Source: Anaerovorax odorimutans (GTDB lineage: Bacteria > Bacillota > Clostridia > Peptostreptococcales > JAAYPU01). From it: DNA of 64,000 nt. This document shows, piece after piece, positions 8,128 through 17,221 of this stretch; the first letter of the stretch is position 1; every line of letters begins with the position of its first letter. The notes under the pieces are model-generated. The model was not told where the DNA came from, did no database searches, and saw only the letters and a list, made by a program, of their open reading frames with translations. Made by a program: the position numbers and the translations under genes. The stretch covers positions 1-64,000 of the forward strand of contig JAENZQ010000008.1 in the NCBI GenBank assembly GCA_016841185.1, given 5' to 3'.

Positions 8128-8343
8128 TCATTGAATTCTATTGTGTATGACTTCCATATTGCCCAGATTATTGATCAGGACACTTTTATCGATGTTATAC
8201 CTTCTGCAGGCTTCTGTAATCGTACGTTCAAGATCTCCGCCTTCCCCCATAGGCTGATATCGAATACCATATAGATCAAATACTCGTTTTGCTTCCGGTA
8301 TTTCTGTAATAATCTGTTGAACTGTTTTATTCTCATCAATCAT
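8128..8343 (-). CDS. Small DUF1858-like protein lacking the redox cysteines
   Basis: A 71-residue protein preceded by GAAAGGAGGGC. The layout MIDENKTVQQIITEIPEAKRVFDLYGI... LERTITEACRRYNIDKSVLINNLG follows the DUF1858 (hybrid-cluster-associated disulfide) and ScdA N-terminal fold: a docking helix, then the segment that usually holds CxGC, then two helices. Here the CxGC site reads RYQPMGEGG, and the only cysteine (EACRR) is in the next helix. A disulfide redox role is therefore unlikely. It lies alone between the sigma factor and the histidine operon. Family assignment is by pattern only. Confidence 0.65.
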   Translation of the reverse strand: MIDENKTVQQIITEIPEAKRVFDLYGIRYQPMGEGGDLERTITEACRRYNIDKSVLINNLGNMEVIHNRIQ

Positions 8344-8552
8344 TATGAGCCCTCCTTTCTCTTATCTGCTTAAATCCTGCCTCTTTATATCTTGGCTTTT
8401 AATTTTAACAGATACAATTAGGATGACTCAATTAAGAAATTATCATTCATATATTACTAAAGATTTCAACTTACGCACCTAATCAATGCATGTTCTAAAT
8501 GCGATATCCAATATCAATTGGATTGGATTTCAATTCATAAGATAAGAGTATT
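8344..8552. other. Intergenic spacer, no gene seen
   Basis: AT-rich sequence between the DUF1858-like gene and the histidine terminator. A weak minus-strand promoter candidate (TTGAGT, 18 bases, TAAAAT, around 8404-8433) could serve the small gene. Nothing else could be recognised. Confidence 0.4.
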
Positions 8553-8587
8553 AAAAAAGATGAAATAATCCGTATTTCATCTTTTTT
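8553..8587 (-). terminator. Intrinsic terminator of the histidine operon
   Basis: GATGAAATA pairs with TATTTCATC around a short loop, flanked by A and T runs. On the minus strand six T follow the stem, 27 bases after the hisIE stop codon. Confidence 0.85.
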
Positions 8588-8613
8588 CTCTATTGAATAG
8601 ATATGATTATTTC

Positions 8614-9243
8614 TTAACTATTATCTTCTTTCATGAATCTTTTCGTAAGTTCTTCTTTTATATCATTGATTTCTATGCCTTTCTGAACCATTAGAACAAG
8701 AATATGGTAGACCATATCAGATATTTCATAGATCAATTCTTCCTTATTGGTATTCTTAGAAGCAATAATGACCTCGCTTGCTTCTTCTCCTACTTTTTTT
8801 AGTATTTTATCAATGCCTTCACGTAAAAGATAATTGGTGTAAGATTTTTCTTTAGGATTATCCTTTCGATCTTTAATGATTTTCATGACATTATCGACTA
8901 TATCAGGATTTATCTTTAAATCTTTTTCGGCTTCCGTCAACAGCCGATAAAAACAGCTTCTATTTCCTGTATGGCATGCTGGTCCATGTTGGATCACTTC
9001 AAATAACAGTGTATCTTCATCACAATCATAGGATGCTTTAACCACTTCCTGATAATTTCCAGATGTTTCTCCTTTATTCCATAACTGATTTCTGCTTCTG
9101 CTATAAAACCAGGTCCTGCCTGTCTCAAAAGTTTTTTTCAGAGAAGTTTCATTCATATATGCCATCATTAATACTTCTTTAGTATGATGGTCCTGGATAA
9201 TTGCAGGAATAAGCCCTTTTTCATCATATTTTAACTCAATCAT
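8614..9243 (-). CDS. hisIE: Bifunctional phosphoribosyl-AMP cyclohydrolase / phosphoribosyl-ATP pyrophosphatase
   Basis: A 209-residue fusion carrying steps 2 and 3 of histidine synthesis. The N-terminal HisI domain (about 1-110) has the metal and active-site pattern [28 protein letters not shown] and [12 protein letters not shown]. The C-terminal HisE domain (about 115-205) has [20 protein letters not shown] and the following [12 protein letters not shown] helix. It is the last gene of the operon, two bases after hisF. Confidence 0.97.
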   Translation of the reverse strand: MIELKYDEKGLIPAIIQDHHTKEVLMMAYMNETSLKKTFETGRTWFYSRSRNQLWNKGETSGNYQEVVKASYDCDEDTLLFEVIQHGPACHTGNRSCFYRLLTEAEKDLKINPDIVDNVMKIIKDRKDNPKEKSYTNYLLREGIDKILKKVGEEASEVIIASKNTNKEELIYEISDMVYHILVLMVQKGIEINDIKEELTKRFMKEDNS

Positions 9244-9245
9244 CT

Positions 9246-10022
9246 TTAACCTCCGTTTAAACCTCCGTTTATTCTCATATGGATACCATTATTATTAAGA
9301 TACTCTTTTAAATCTATTATATCTATTTCCCCAAAATGGAAGACTGATGCCGCAAGAGCAGCATCCACTTTTCCCTCTTTGAATACCTTTAAAAAATCTT
9401 CTTTCTTTCCTGCACCTCCGGATGCGATAATAGGTATATTCACCTTTTCGGAAATAATGCGGTTGAGTTCAATGTCATATCCTTGTTTTATTCCATCTGC
9501 ATCGATACTGTTCAGTACCAATTCACCCGCACCTGATTTTTCACCTTGTATTGCCCATTGGACAGCATCGAGACCCGTATCAATTCTTCCTCCGTTAATG
9601 AAAACATGCCAATTGTCCCCGACTTTTTTGGCATCTATTGATAAAACGACACACTGACTGCCGAATTTCAAAGCGGCTTCTTTAATAATATCAGGATTTC
9701 GGACTGCTGCTGAGTTAACAGATACTTTATCGGCTCCTGCCCGAAGTACTTTATTAAAATCATCAATGGTTCTAATGCCGCCGCCTATAGTAAAAGGGAT
9801 ATATACTTCGTAGGCAGTTTTTTCCACGATATTGATAAAAATGTCCCTTTCTTCATTTGAAGCAGTAATATCATAAAAAACAAGTTCATCTGCACCTGCT
9901 TCACTGTAGATTTTTGCAAGTTCAACAGGATCTGATACATCCTGAATGTTTTTAAATTTTGTTCCTTTTACAACTCGGCCTTTATCCACATCTAAGCAAG
10001 GTATGATTCTATTTGTAAGCAT
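9246..10022 (-). CDS. hisF: Imidazole glycerol phosphate synthase, cyclase subunit
   Basis: A 258-residue (beta-alpha)8 barrel that, with HisH, converts PRFAR and ammonia to IGP and AICAR. Diagnostic segments are [15 protein letters not shown] (catalytic Asp), [41 protein letters not shown] (second catalytic Asp) and IASGGAG. The ATG at 10022 follows the hisA stop after one base, implying translational coupling. The frame continues eight codons upstream inside hisA, which is not the likely start. Confidence 0.97.
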   Translation of the reverse strand: MLTNRIIPCLDVDKGRVVKGTKFKNIQDVSDPVELAKIYSEAGADELVFYDITASNEERDIFINIVEKTAYEVYIPFTIGGGIRTIDDFNKVLRAGADKVSVNSAAVRNPDIIKEAALKFGSQCVVLSIDAKKVGDNWHVFINGGRIDTGLDAVQWAIQGEKSGAGELVLNSIDADGIKQGYDIELNRIISEKVNIPIIASGGAGKKEDFLKVFKEGKVDAALAASVFHFGEIDIIDLKEYLNNNGIHMRINGGLNGG

Positions 10023-10023
10023 T

Positions 10024-10737
10024 TTACTCCTCCATCTTGTTTTCAATATCCTCTAATCTGATAGCTCCGGTATAGAGTGCCTTTCCTACAATGGCACCAT
10101 AAAGATCCATATTATTCAATTTCCTCAAATCATCAACAGTAGAAATACCGCCGGAAGCTATGAGGTTTTCAGCAACTGTATCCATGCGCTCCAATTCAAC
10201 AAAATTAGGGCCCTGAAGCATACCATCCTTTGCAATGTCCGTATAAATAACAGTTTCAAGCCCGGAATCCGTCAGTTCCCTTGCCAGATCCAGGGCCCTT
10301 ATCCCGCTGATTTCAGTCCATCCCTGAACAGCGACATTGCCTTTTTTAGCATCTATAGAGACAGCAATGTGCTCTTTGTATTTTTTTATCATAGATTTTG
10401 TAAACTGCTTATCCGATAGGGCACTGGTACCTAATATGACTCTTTCAACGCCTAAATCCAACATACGGATAACCGATTCTTCATTTCTTATACCGCCACC
10501 AAATTGGACTGGGATATGAACTTTGCTTATGATCTGTTTTATTGCAGCAATATTAACGGGATATCCTTTTAAAGCACCGTCAAGATCTACTACATGCAGA
10601 TACTTTCCTCCTTGTGATTCCCATTTTGTTGCCGCATCTGCCGGATCTGTGCTGAAAGTTTCCATTTGATCAAAATTCCCTTGTTTTAATCTTACACATT
10701 TTCCGTTTCTTATATCGATTGCAGGAAAAACAATCAT
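10024..10737 (-). CDS. hisA: Phosphoribosyl-formimino-AICAR ribotide isomerase (ProFAR isomerase)
   Basis: A 237-residue barrel enzyme for the Amadori rearrangement of ProFAR to PRFAR. Visible motifs are [18 protein letters not shown] (catalytic Asp), [48 protein letters not shown] (catalytic Asp) and LIASGGIST. It overlaps the hisH stop by four bases (ATGA). Confidence 0.97.
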   Translation of the reverse strand: MIVFPAIDIRNGKCVRLKQGNFDQMETFSTDPADAATKWESQGGKYLHVVDLDGALKGYPVNIAAIKQIISKVHIPVQFGGGIRNEESVIRMLDLGVERVILGTSALSDKQFTKSMIKKYKEHIAVSIDAKKGNVAVQGWTEISGIRALDLARELTDSGLETVIYTDIAKDGMLQGPNFVELERMDTVAENLIASGGISTVDDLRKLNNMDLYGAIVGKALYTGAIRLEDIENKMEE

Positions 10738-11339
10738 CTGATCATCTCCCCAAAATTTTTTAAAAGTTTAAGGCCTGTGGGTCCGCTTTTTTCAGGATGA
10801 AACTGCATTCCCATAATATTATTACGCCGTACCACAGCCGGAACCTTTACGCCGTATTCCGTCCAGAATACAACATCCTTTGCATTTTCCGGTTTAGCAT
10901 AATAAGAATGGACAAAATAAACATATTCTTCCTCATTTATGTTCTGGGACAAAAAATCGTCTTTCCCTTTAATAAGATTATTCCATCCCATATGAGGAAC
11001 CTTATTGGTTGAATCAAACCGGATGATTTCGCCTTTTAATAAACCTAATCCTTTCCATATCCCATCCTCATAGCTATTTTCATATAAGAGCTGAAGCCCT
11101 AAGCATATTCCTAACAGATATTTTCCTTTATTTACATTTTCAATAATACACCGGTCCAAGCCTTTGGACCTCAGACTTTTCATGCAGTCTCCAAATGACC
11201 CGACCCCCGGTAATATCATGGCTTTGCTGTTATTTATATCTTCAAAGGAAGATGTAACAGCAGAATCCAGATCTAATCTTTCTAATGCTTTACTTACGCT
11301 TTTTAAATTTCCGGCACCATAGTCAATAATTGAAATCAT
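10734..11339 (-). CDS. hisH: Imidazole glycerol phosphate synthase, glutaminase subunit
   Basis: A 201-residue class I glutamine amidotransferase that feeds ammonia to HisF. The start ISIIDYGAGNLKSV, the oxyanion segment LPGVGSFGDC, the nucleophile region LLGICLGLQLL and the late catalytic His/Glu motif MQFHPEKSG are all present. It overlaps hisA by four bases. Confidence 0.97.
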   Translation of the reverse strand: MISIIDYGAGNLKSVSKALERLDLDSAVTSSFEDINNSKAMILPGVGSFGDCMKSLRSKGLDRCIIENVNKGKYLLGICLGLQLLYENSYEDGIWKGLGLLKGEIIRFDSTNKVPHMGWNNLIKGKDDFLSQNINEEEYVYFVHSYYAKPENAKDVVFWTEYGVKVPAVVRRNNIMGMQFHPEKSGPTGLKLLKNFGEMIR

Positions 11340-11365
11340 AAAATGTCAACATCCTTTCTGCTGAA

Positions 11366-11947
11366 TTAATCGATAAAACCTTTCGTGCTCATAATTTCAT
11401 CTCCATCTATATAAACAGCTTGTCTAATAATTCTTCCGACTCCTTTAAAAACAGCTTCAGTTATATGATGGCTGTTTTTTCCATACATCAAATTGATATG
11501 CAGCGTTATTTTTGCATGATTAACAAAAGCTCTGAAAAATTCTTCTACCAATTCCGTGTCAAATTCACCTATTTTTTCAGTTAGATAATCCACGTTAAAG
11601 ACCAGGTACGCACGACCGCTGATATCTATAGATGTTTGGACCAGCGCTTCATCCATAGGAGTAAAATCAGATGCATAACGGCGGATTCCTGTTTTATCTT
11701 CAAGACATTCAGCTAAAGCTTTCCCTAATACAATACCGATATCTTCTACGGAATGATGGAAATCAACATCCAGATCACCTTTACAGTCTAATGTCAAGTC
11801 CATTTTTCCATGACGGGAAAAAAGCGTCAACATATGATTCAAAAATCCTATGCCCGTATTTATCTCGGATTTTCCGGAACCGTCTAATTCCAATAATAAA
11901 GAAATGTCCGTTTCCGAAGTTTTTCTCTTGATATTTGTTTCTCTCAT
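11366..11947 (-). CDS. hisB: Imidazoleglycerol-phosphate dehydratase
   Basis: A 193-residue monofunctional IGPD; there is no fused phosphatase, and the plus-strand hisK supplies that step. Metal-binding motifs are FLNHMLTLFSRHG, DFHHSVEDIGIVLG, a FVNHAKITLHI segment and HHITEAVFKGVGR. The ATG at 11947 has GGAGGT seven bases upstream. The frame can be read 21 codons further, but through a palindromic repeat, so that start is rejected. Confidence 0.96.
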   Translation of the reverse strand: MRETNIKRKTSETDISLLLELDGSGKSEINTGIGFLNHMLTLFSRHGKMDLTLDCKGDLDVDFHHSVEDIGIVLGKALAECLEDKTGIRRYASDFTPMDEALVQTSIDISGRAYLVFNVDYLTEKIGEFDTELVEEFFRAFVNHAKITLHINLMYGKNSHHITEAVFKGVGRIIRQAVYIDGDEIMSTKGFID

Positions 11948-11983
11948 CAAAAATACCTCCATAAAAGTTAAAGTATAACTTGT

Positions 11984-12010
11984 ATGGGCTGGCCTTGCGC
12001 CTGCCCGCAC
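11984..12010. repeat. GC-rich palindromic intergenic element (hisD-hisB gap)
   Basis: The sequence GGGCTGGCCTTGCGCCTGCCC is an imperfect palindrome around TTGCG. It is closely similar to elements at 27157-27185 and 62291-62315. It occupies the place between hisD and hisB where hisC lies in many operons. Confidence 0.55.
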
Positions 12011-12038
12011 AATTATAAATTGTTCATTTTTAGTCCTA

Positions 12039-13334
12039 TCACATATTATCTTCTTTAAAGCGTGCTCTTATGGCGTTTCCATGGGCAGTCAGCCCTTCTT
12101 TTTCGGCAAAATCGATGATGTAATCCTTTTCGGCAGATAAAGCTTTTTTTGAATAATAAATCAAACTGGAGCGTTTCAAGAAATCATATACACCAAGAGG
12201 AGAAGCAAAAGAAGCAGTTCCTCCCGTAGGTAATGTATGATTAGGACCTGCCATGTAGTCGCCAAGAGGCTCAGGTGAGTACTTTCCGAGAAATACGGCA
12301 CCTGCATTTCTTATATGATTTAAATATTGAAAAGGATCTTCTATCATCAATTCCAAATGTTCCGGTGCAATTAAATTTGAGACTGTAAATGCCGAATCCA
12401 TATCTTCCGTTATAAAAGCAATGCCATTTTGTTCCATGGATTTTTGAGCAATATGAAGCCTTGGAAGCATTGACATTTGCGAAGCAGCCTCCTGTATTAC
12501 TTTTTCAGCAAGTTCCTCACAGGTGGTGATAAGAATAGATGCTGCCATTTCGTCATGCTCCGCTTGAGAAAGCAGGTCTGCTGCGACACAAGCTATATCC
12601 GCATTTTTGCCGGCAATAATACATATTTCACTGGGTCCGGCAATCATATCGATATCAACGGTTCCGTAAACAATTTTTTTTGCTCTGGCAACATAAATAT
12701 TTCCCGGGCCAACAATTTTTTTGACAGGCCGTATGGTTTTGCTGCCATAGGCAAAAGCTGCTACAGCCTGAGCGCCTCCAAGCTTATAGATTTCATCCAC
12801 GCCTGCAGTTTTTGCCGCTGCTATAATAGCAGGGTTTATTTTCCCATCTTTTCCTGCAGGTGTTGTCATTGCGATTCTATTCACTCCGGCAATTTTTGCA
12901 GGGATCACATTCATAAGTACGGTGGAAGGATACGCTGCTTTTCCTCCGGGAACATAAACACCTACACTTTCTATAGGATTAATGAGCTGTCCTAATACAA
13001 TGTCCTTTGATTTTTCATATTTCCAGCTTTTTTCATATTGTTTTTCGTGATAAGAACGAATATTATCCGATGCTTTTTTTAATACACAGAAAAAATCCTT
13101 ATCGACTTCCTGCAATGCCTGCTCAACTTCCGGCTCGGTGACTTTCAGATCATTTAAATCTGCCCCGTCTAATTCTCTCGTAATATCAAAGAGAGCTTCA
13201 TCCCCGCCTTTTATTACTTTTAAAATAATATCTCTGACGACGGTATCTACTGTTGAAAGGTCTTCTTCCTTCCTGTTTTTTAGTTCTTTTAGAACTTTTT
13301 CTTCATATCCTTTTTGCACTTTAATTACTTTCAT
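12039..13334 (-). CDS. hisD: Histidinol dehydrogenase
   Basis: A 431-residue zinc enzyme for the last two oxidations, histidinol to histidine with NAD+. Characteristic stretches are VGVYVPGGKAAYPSTVLMN, KIVGPGNIYVARAKK, DMIAGPSEICIIAG, DLLSQAEHDEMA, NLIAPEHLELM and MAGPNHTLPTGGTA. It overlaps the hisG stop by four bases. Confidence 0.97.
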   Translation of the reverse strand: MKVIKVQKGYEEKVLKELKNRKEEDLSTVDTVVRDIILKVIKGGDEALFDITRELDGADLNDLKVTEPEVEQALQEVDKDFFCVLKKASDNIRSYHEKQYEKSWKYEKSKDIVLGQLINPIESVGVYVPGGKAAYPSTVLMNVIPAKIAGVNRIAMTTPAGKDGKINPAIIAAAKTAGVDEIYKLGGAQAVAAFAYGSKTIRPVKKIVGPGNIYVARAKKIVYGTVDIDMIAGPSEICIIAGKNADIACVAADLLSQAEHDEMAASILITTCEELAEKVIQEAASQMSMLPRLHIAQKSMEQNGIAFITEDMDSAFTVSNLIAPEHLELMIEDPFQYLNHIRNAGAVFLGKYSPEPLGDYMAGPNHTLPTGGTASFASPLGVYDFLKRSSLIYYSKKALSAEKDYIIDFAEKEGLTAHGNAIRARFKEDNM

Positions 13335-13963
13335 AGTTGGTCCCCCTCGGAGCTTGTGCTGAGTGCTTTGATAATTCCAAGTATTTCAGTCCTTTTTGTC
13401 TTTAAGCTTACTTTATTGACAATTAATCTGGCACTGACATCTGATATTTCTTCTATGACAACAAGACCATTTTCCTTTAATGTGGTACCTGTTTCAACAA
13501 TATCCACGATAACATCAGCCAATCCCATTAAGGGTGCCAGCTCTACCGATCCGTTTATTTTTATGATTTCAATAGGCTTGCCATTTCTTTCAAAATAATT
13601 TTTTGCTACATTGGGGTATTTGGTTGCAACCCTGATCTTTTTATGAGATTCCTTCTTAAATCCCACAGGTGCCGCTACAGCAAATTTACATCTGCCGATT
13701 TTCAAATCCATCATTTCATATACGTCCGGCATGCTTTCCATAATCGTGTCTTTTCCTGCTACGCCTATGTCACATGCGCCTCTTTCCACGTATATTCCCA
13801 CATCACTTGCTTTTACAAAAACCAATTTGATAGAATTCATTGCATCAGTAAAAATAAGCTTTCTGCTTTTGGATGTATATTCAGGAAAATGTATCTTAAT
13901 CTCTTCCAGTTTTTTTAGTGTGATATCTGCTAACCTTCCTTTTCCAAGTGCTATATTCAACAT
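13331..13963 (-). CDS. hisG: ATP phosphoribosyltransferase catalytic subunit (short form)
   Basis: A 210-residue short-form HisG that catalyses the committed step, ATP + PRPP to PR-ATP. It has IALGKGRLADITLKKLEE, ERGACDIGVAGKDTIM and the PRPP-binding DVIVDIVETGTTLKENGL. The short form lacks the C-terminal regulatory domain and needs HisZ, encoded immediately upstream. The paired arrangement supports feedback control through the HisG-HisZ complex. Confidence 0.97.
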   Translation of the reverse strand: MLNIALGKGRLADITLKKLEEIKIHFPEYTSKSRKLIFTDAMNSIKLVFVKASDVGIYVERGACDIGVAGKDTIMESMPDVYEMMDLKIGRCKFAVAAPVGFKKESHKKIRVATKYPNVAKNYFERNGKPIEIIKINGSVELAPLMGLADVIVDIVETGTTLKENGLVVIEEISDVSARLIVNKVSLKTKRTEILGIIKALSTSSEGDQL

Positions 13964-13985
13964 CTTTATGACTCCTTATACCGAA

Positions 13986-15191
13986 TTAAAATTCTATAAT
14001 ATCCTTACCGAGGGCAGCAATGACTTTTTTATATCCGGATTGCCCATAAACCTCTTTCGGATTATTGACGCAACCTTCTACCTGCTTTGTTTCAACAATA
14101 TGTCCGGAAGTTCTAAGTTCCATACTTTTTTTGAATGCCCATTGGCGATGCAGCGCATCAAATAATAACAAATAATCTTTTGTATTGTTGAAATCGTTTA
14201 ACAGCCGGTATTGTCCGGCCGCCTCAAATACTTCATCCGTATTGATTCCAAATCCCGTTGCAGGAACTTCTTTTCCAAATTTCTTAAATAAGTCATCGTA
14301 GCGACCGCCGCTGATTACCGGTGTTCCGAAGTTTTCTATATAACCTTTAAATATCATTCCGGAATAGTAATCTAAATGATTGATCAGTCCCAGATCGGCA
14401 AAAACATATTTTGAATAACCATATTCACCAATAATTTTATAAATCTTTAATAAATTATCCGCTGAATTTTTCATTGTCTCGTTGATTGCTCTATCCTTTA
14501 CTTTGAGAACAATTTCTTCAAAATCACCATATAAATATGGTACTTCTGATAAGAGTTCTTTATGAATCGGTTCAATTTTCTGAGAGTCAAGAAAAATGCT
14601 TAAATCAGCAAAATTTTTATTCTCTATCAATTTGCGGATGGAATTTTTTATATCCGGTTCAATATCAATTTCTTTCATGATTCCTTTAAAATAATCCGTT
14701 TGCCCCATGTCAATATGAATCCGGTTAAATCCCATGTCCTTTAAACTGCTTATGGCAGTAACAATTACTTCCGCATCTGCCTCCGGATCCGGATTCCCTA
14801 AATACTCTATGCCCGCCTGCAGGAACTCCCTTTTTCCTCCTGCTCGGAAATCAGAACTTCTGAAAACCGGTGTAAAATACATAAATTTAAGGTATTCTTC
14901 AATAGTATCATATTTTGTTGCAACCATGCGGGCAATAGGTATTGTTACATCCGGACGAAGAACTAAAATTTTGCCGCTGGCATCAATGAGTTTATACATA
15001 TCTTCCGTATCTATTGCAGATTCAATCTCAGAAAACAAATCATAGTATTCAAATGTCGGCGTCTGTATCTGTCTGTATCCGAACCTTTTAAACACTTCTT
15101 TGACTTTTGACTGGATCAATTCTTTTTTTTCAAATTCAGATGCATTGATATCTTCCACCCCTTCAGGGATGAATTTTCTTTTATTAACCAT
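13986..15191 (-). CDS. hisZ: ATP phosphoribosyltransferase regulatory subunit
   Basis: A 401-residue paralogue of the histidyl-tRNA synthetase catalytic domain. It keeps the class II motifs FIPEGVEDINASE, FGYRQIQTPTFEYYDLF, LRPDVTIPIARMVA and YYSGMIFKGY but is too short to have the anticodon-binding domain. Next to a short hisG this identifies HisZ rather than HisS. It is the first gene of the operon, close behind a strong promoter. Confidence 0.95.
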   Translation of the reverse strand: MVNKRKFIPEGVEDINASEFEKKELIQSKVKEVFKRFGYRQIQTPTFEYYDLFSEIESAIDTEDMYKLIDASGKILVLRPDVTIPIARMVATKYDTIEEYLKFMYFTPVFRSSDFRAGGKREFLQAGIEYLGNPDPEADAEVIVTAISSLKDMGFNRIHIDMGQTDYFKGIMKEIDIEPDIKNSIRKLIENKNFADLSIFLDSQKIEPIHKELLSEVPYLYGDFEEIVLKVKDRAINETMKNSADNLLKIYKIIGEYGYSKYVFADLGLINHLDYYSGMIFKGYIENFGTPVISGGRYDDLFKKFGKEVPATGFGINTDEVFEAAGQYRLLNDFNNTKDYLLLFDALHRQWAFKKSMELRTSGHIVETKQVEGCVNNPKEVYGQSGYKKVIAALGKDIIEF

Positions 15192-15231
15192 AATTCTGCT
15201 TCCTCGCTTTTGCGCTTTATTACACTAAATT

Positions 15232-15261
15232 ACTATAGCACTTGGATTCAATCTTTGTCAA
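15232..15261 (-). promoter_or_regulatory. Sigma-A promoter of the histidine operon
   Basis: On the minus strand TTGACA (15256-15261), 18 bases, TATAGT (15232-15237). The transcript would start roughly 35 bases before hisZ, leaving no room for a T-box or other long leader. Confidence 0.75.
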
Positions 15262-15334
15262 GTGAAATATCATTGATTTTACTTGATCTTAATATACTTT
15301 TAAATTTAATGTATTATGATGACTTTATGAGAAC

Positions 15335-15363
15335 TTGCAAATAGGAATAAACTGCGATATGAT
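15335..15363 (+). promoter_or_regulatory. Sigma-A promoter of hisK
   Basis: TTGCAA (15335-15340), 17 bases, TATGAT (15358-15363), about 42 bases before the hisK start codon. It diverges from the hisZ promoter with about 75 bases between the two -35 boxes. Confidence 0.65.
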
Positions 15364-15405
15364 AACTTACGCATATTTTATATCATATTTTGAGGAGGTG
15401 CTTTA

Positions 15406-16203
15406 ATGTTTGACTATCATGTACATACTTCATATTCGGCAGATTGTAATATAAAAATGAGTGAAATGATAGATTCGGCAGTAGAAAAAGGTTTTAGTGA
15501 AATTGCCATTACGGATCATATTGATTTTGATTATCCGGATTCTGAAATTGAATTCATGCTTGATTTTGAGGGCTACCATAGAGCTCTTGAAAAGCATCAG
15601 GAAACATACAAAGATAAAATCAGAATTGTAAAAGGACTGGAAGTCGGTATCCAGCATCATATTATTGAGGAATGTAAGGATATGGTTATGGATTACTCAT
15701 ATGATTTTGTCATCTGTTCCTTGCATGGTGCGGAGGGAAAAGACTTACACAATGGCGATTTTTTCAAAGACAGAGAAACCAAAGATGCATATATTGCATA
15801 TTATACTTATATGTATGATTGTTTAAAGGCATTCAAGGCATACAATGTTGTAGGCCATTTGAATCTGATCGACCGCTATAAAAAATATATGACGGATAAC
15901 GTCCGGTACATACAATATAGTGATCTGGTGGAAACCATCCTGAAAAATATCATTTATGACGGTAAAGGGATCGAAATCAATACTTCAAGTTTCAGATACA
16001 ATATGGATGTTCTGACTCCCACAATAGAAATGCTTAAACTTTACAAAGAACTTTCAGGTGAAATCATAACCATAGGTTCCGATGCCCATACCCCGGATTA
16101 TATCGGATATCAATTTGATTATATCTATGCGTTATTAAATCAGATGGGATTTAAATATATTGCGGCTTATAAAAATATGAAGCCTGAATTTATCAGGCTT
16201 TAG
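15406..16203 (+). CDS. hisK: Histidinol-phosphatase, PHP family (HisK/HisJ type)
   Basis: A 265-residue PHP-fold metallophosphatase that removes phosphate from histidinol phosphate. The metal-binding motifs FDYHVHTSYSADC, IAITDHIDFD, CSLHGAEGKD, VVGHLNLIDRY and TIGSDAHTPDYIGY are all present. A perfect GAGGAGGTG precedes the ATG. It is divergent from the hisZGDBHAFIE operon and supplies the phosphatase step missing there. Confidence 0.9.
   Translation: MFDYHVHTSYSADCNIKMSEMIDSAVEKGFSEIAITDHIDFDYPDSEIEFMLDFEGYHRALEKHQETYKDKIRIVKGLEVGIQHHIIEECKDMVMDYSYDFVICSLHGAEGKDLHNGDFFKDRETKDAYIAYYTYMYDCLKAFKAYNVVGHLNLIDRYKKYMTDNVRYIQYSDLVETILKNIIYDGKGIEINTSSFRYNMDVLTPTIEMLKLYKELSGEIITIGSDAHTPDYIGYQFDYIYALLNQMGFKYIAAYKNMKPEFIRL
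16181..16199 (+). terminator. Hairpin overlapping the hisK stop
   Basis: AGCCTGA-ATTTA-TCAGGCT lies in the last codons of hisK, followed by only a short T-rich stretch. It may be a weak terminator or a 3'-end stabilising hairpin. Confidence 0.4.
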
Positions 16204-16211
16204 TTTGAAAA

Positions 16212-16395
16212 ATAATAATGCCCGGAATGCCGTTAGGCTAACCAATTCACACCCTCACTAACAATTAGGTGGATGTTCTGTTTTCTGTTTCTGACTTCCA
16301 CTCAAAGGAGGCTTGCCATACATAGAAAAACCCGAACTTCCGGATGCAAACTGTAGGTTGAATTAAATAACCTTTAACGAACACCCCAGGAACAT
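16212..16395 (-). ncRNA. ssrS: 6S RNA
   Basis: The spacer between hisK and yebC reads on the minus strand as a 6S RNA of about 180 nt. Its 5' end CCTGGGGTGTTCGTTA pairs with the 3' end TAACGGCATTCCGGG to form a long closing stem with several G-U pairs. These two strands parallel the ends of E. coli 6S RNA (GAGATGTTCGC and GCGGCATCTCGG). The interior forms hairpins separated by a large open region, including a CATCCACC...GGGTG arm. 6S RNA mimics an open promoter and binds sigma-A RNA polymerase in stationary phase. AT-rich sequence with TATAAT and TATAAG candidates precedes the 5' end. End positions are approximate. Confidence 0.82.
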
Positions 16396-16489
16396 ATCTT
16401 ATATTTTATTATATACGATAATAACATATTTATAAATAATGTCCAAATTGAAAATTCAAGAAATATAGGTTTTTTGTTACAATTTTATG

Positions 16490-17221
16490 TTAATCTTCTT
16501 CAGACAAGTCTTCCGAACAATTATGATAAACCTTCTGAACATCATCGTTATCTTCCAGAGCATTTATAAGCTTAGTAAGAGACTTTAACTCACCTTCTGT
16601 TGATGGTGCTGTTGTAGTATTTGGTATCAGTTCTATGTCAGATTCCAAAAGTTCAAATCCTGCTTCTTTCAAAGCACTTTTAACACTTTCATAGTCATCT
16701 GTAGAAGAGTATATTTCAAAACTGTCTTCATGGGCTGCCATATCTTCCATACCTGCTTCAAGAGCTGCTTCCATAAGAGATTCTTCGCTTATTTTTTCCG
16801 TTTTTTCTATAAGAAAATATCCTTTTCTTTCGAACATATATGTTACGCAGCCCGGAACACCGAGATTACCGTTGTGCCTGTCAAAATAATGCTTCATCTG
16901 GCTGCTGGTTCTGTTCTTATTATCGGTCAGAGTCTCAACAATGATTGCAACACCTCCCGGACCATATCCCTCGTAGCTGATGGCTTCATATGTTTCACCT
17001 TCCAGCTCACCGGTGCCCTTTTTTATTGCCCGGTTTATATTGTCGTTTGGCATATTTATAGATTTTGCTTTATCAATTGCATTTTTCAATGCAATATTAT
17101 AATCCGGATCTCCGCCTGACTTAGCAGCAACAGTGATAAGCCTTGCATATTTTGTAAAGATTTGGCCTCTTTTGGCATCCTGTTTCTCTTTTCTCCCTGC
17201 AATTGTACCATGTCTACCCAT
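16490..17221 (-). CDS. yebC: YebC/PmpR family (TACO1-like) regulator
   Basis: A 243-residue protein of the usual length, starting GRHGTIAGRKEKQDAKRGQIFTKYAR. Other family stretches are YNIALKNAIDKAKSINMPNDNINRAIKKG, YEGYGPGGVAIIVE, NLGVPGCVTYMFERKG and LIPNTTT. The family has been linked both to transcription control and to easing ribosome stalling on proline-rich nascent chains; the latter is the better-supported role for several members. It stands alone downstream of the PFL gene. Confidence 0.94.
   Translation of the reverse strand: MGRHGTIAGRKEKQDAKRGQIFTKYARLITVAAKSGGDPDYNIALKNAIDKAKSINMPNDNINRAIKKGTGELEGETYEAISYEGYGPGGVAIIVETLTDNKNRTSSQMKHYFDRHNGNLGVPGCVTYMFERKGYFLIEKTEKISEESLMEAALEAGMEDMAAHEDSFEIYSSTDDYESVKSALKEAGFELLESDIELIPNTTTAPSTEGELKSLTKLINALEDNDDVQKVYHNCSEDLSEED

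Noticed and set aside
13986-15191. Histidyl-tRNA synthetase (hisS) as an alternative name
   Set aside because: The protein is about 20 residues shorter than HisS, lacks the anticodon-binding domain and starts an operon with a short-form hisG, so HisZ is the better call.
15192-15330. Possible T-box or attenuator ahead of the histidine operon
   Set aside because: A good promoter lies only about 40 bases before hisZ, leaving no space for a leader; no T-box core was found.
16730-17119. 129-codon plus-strand open frame opposite yebC
   Set aside because: It is antisense to a well-conserved gene, and its Cys/Phe-rich translation is typical of a shadow frame.
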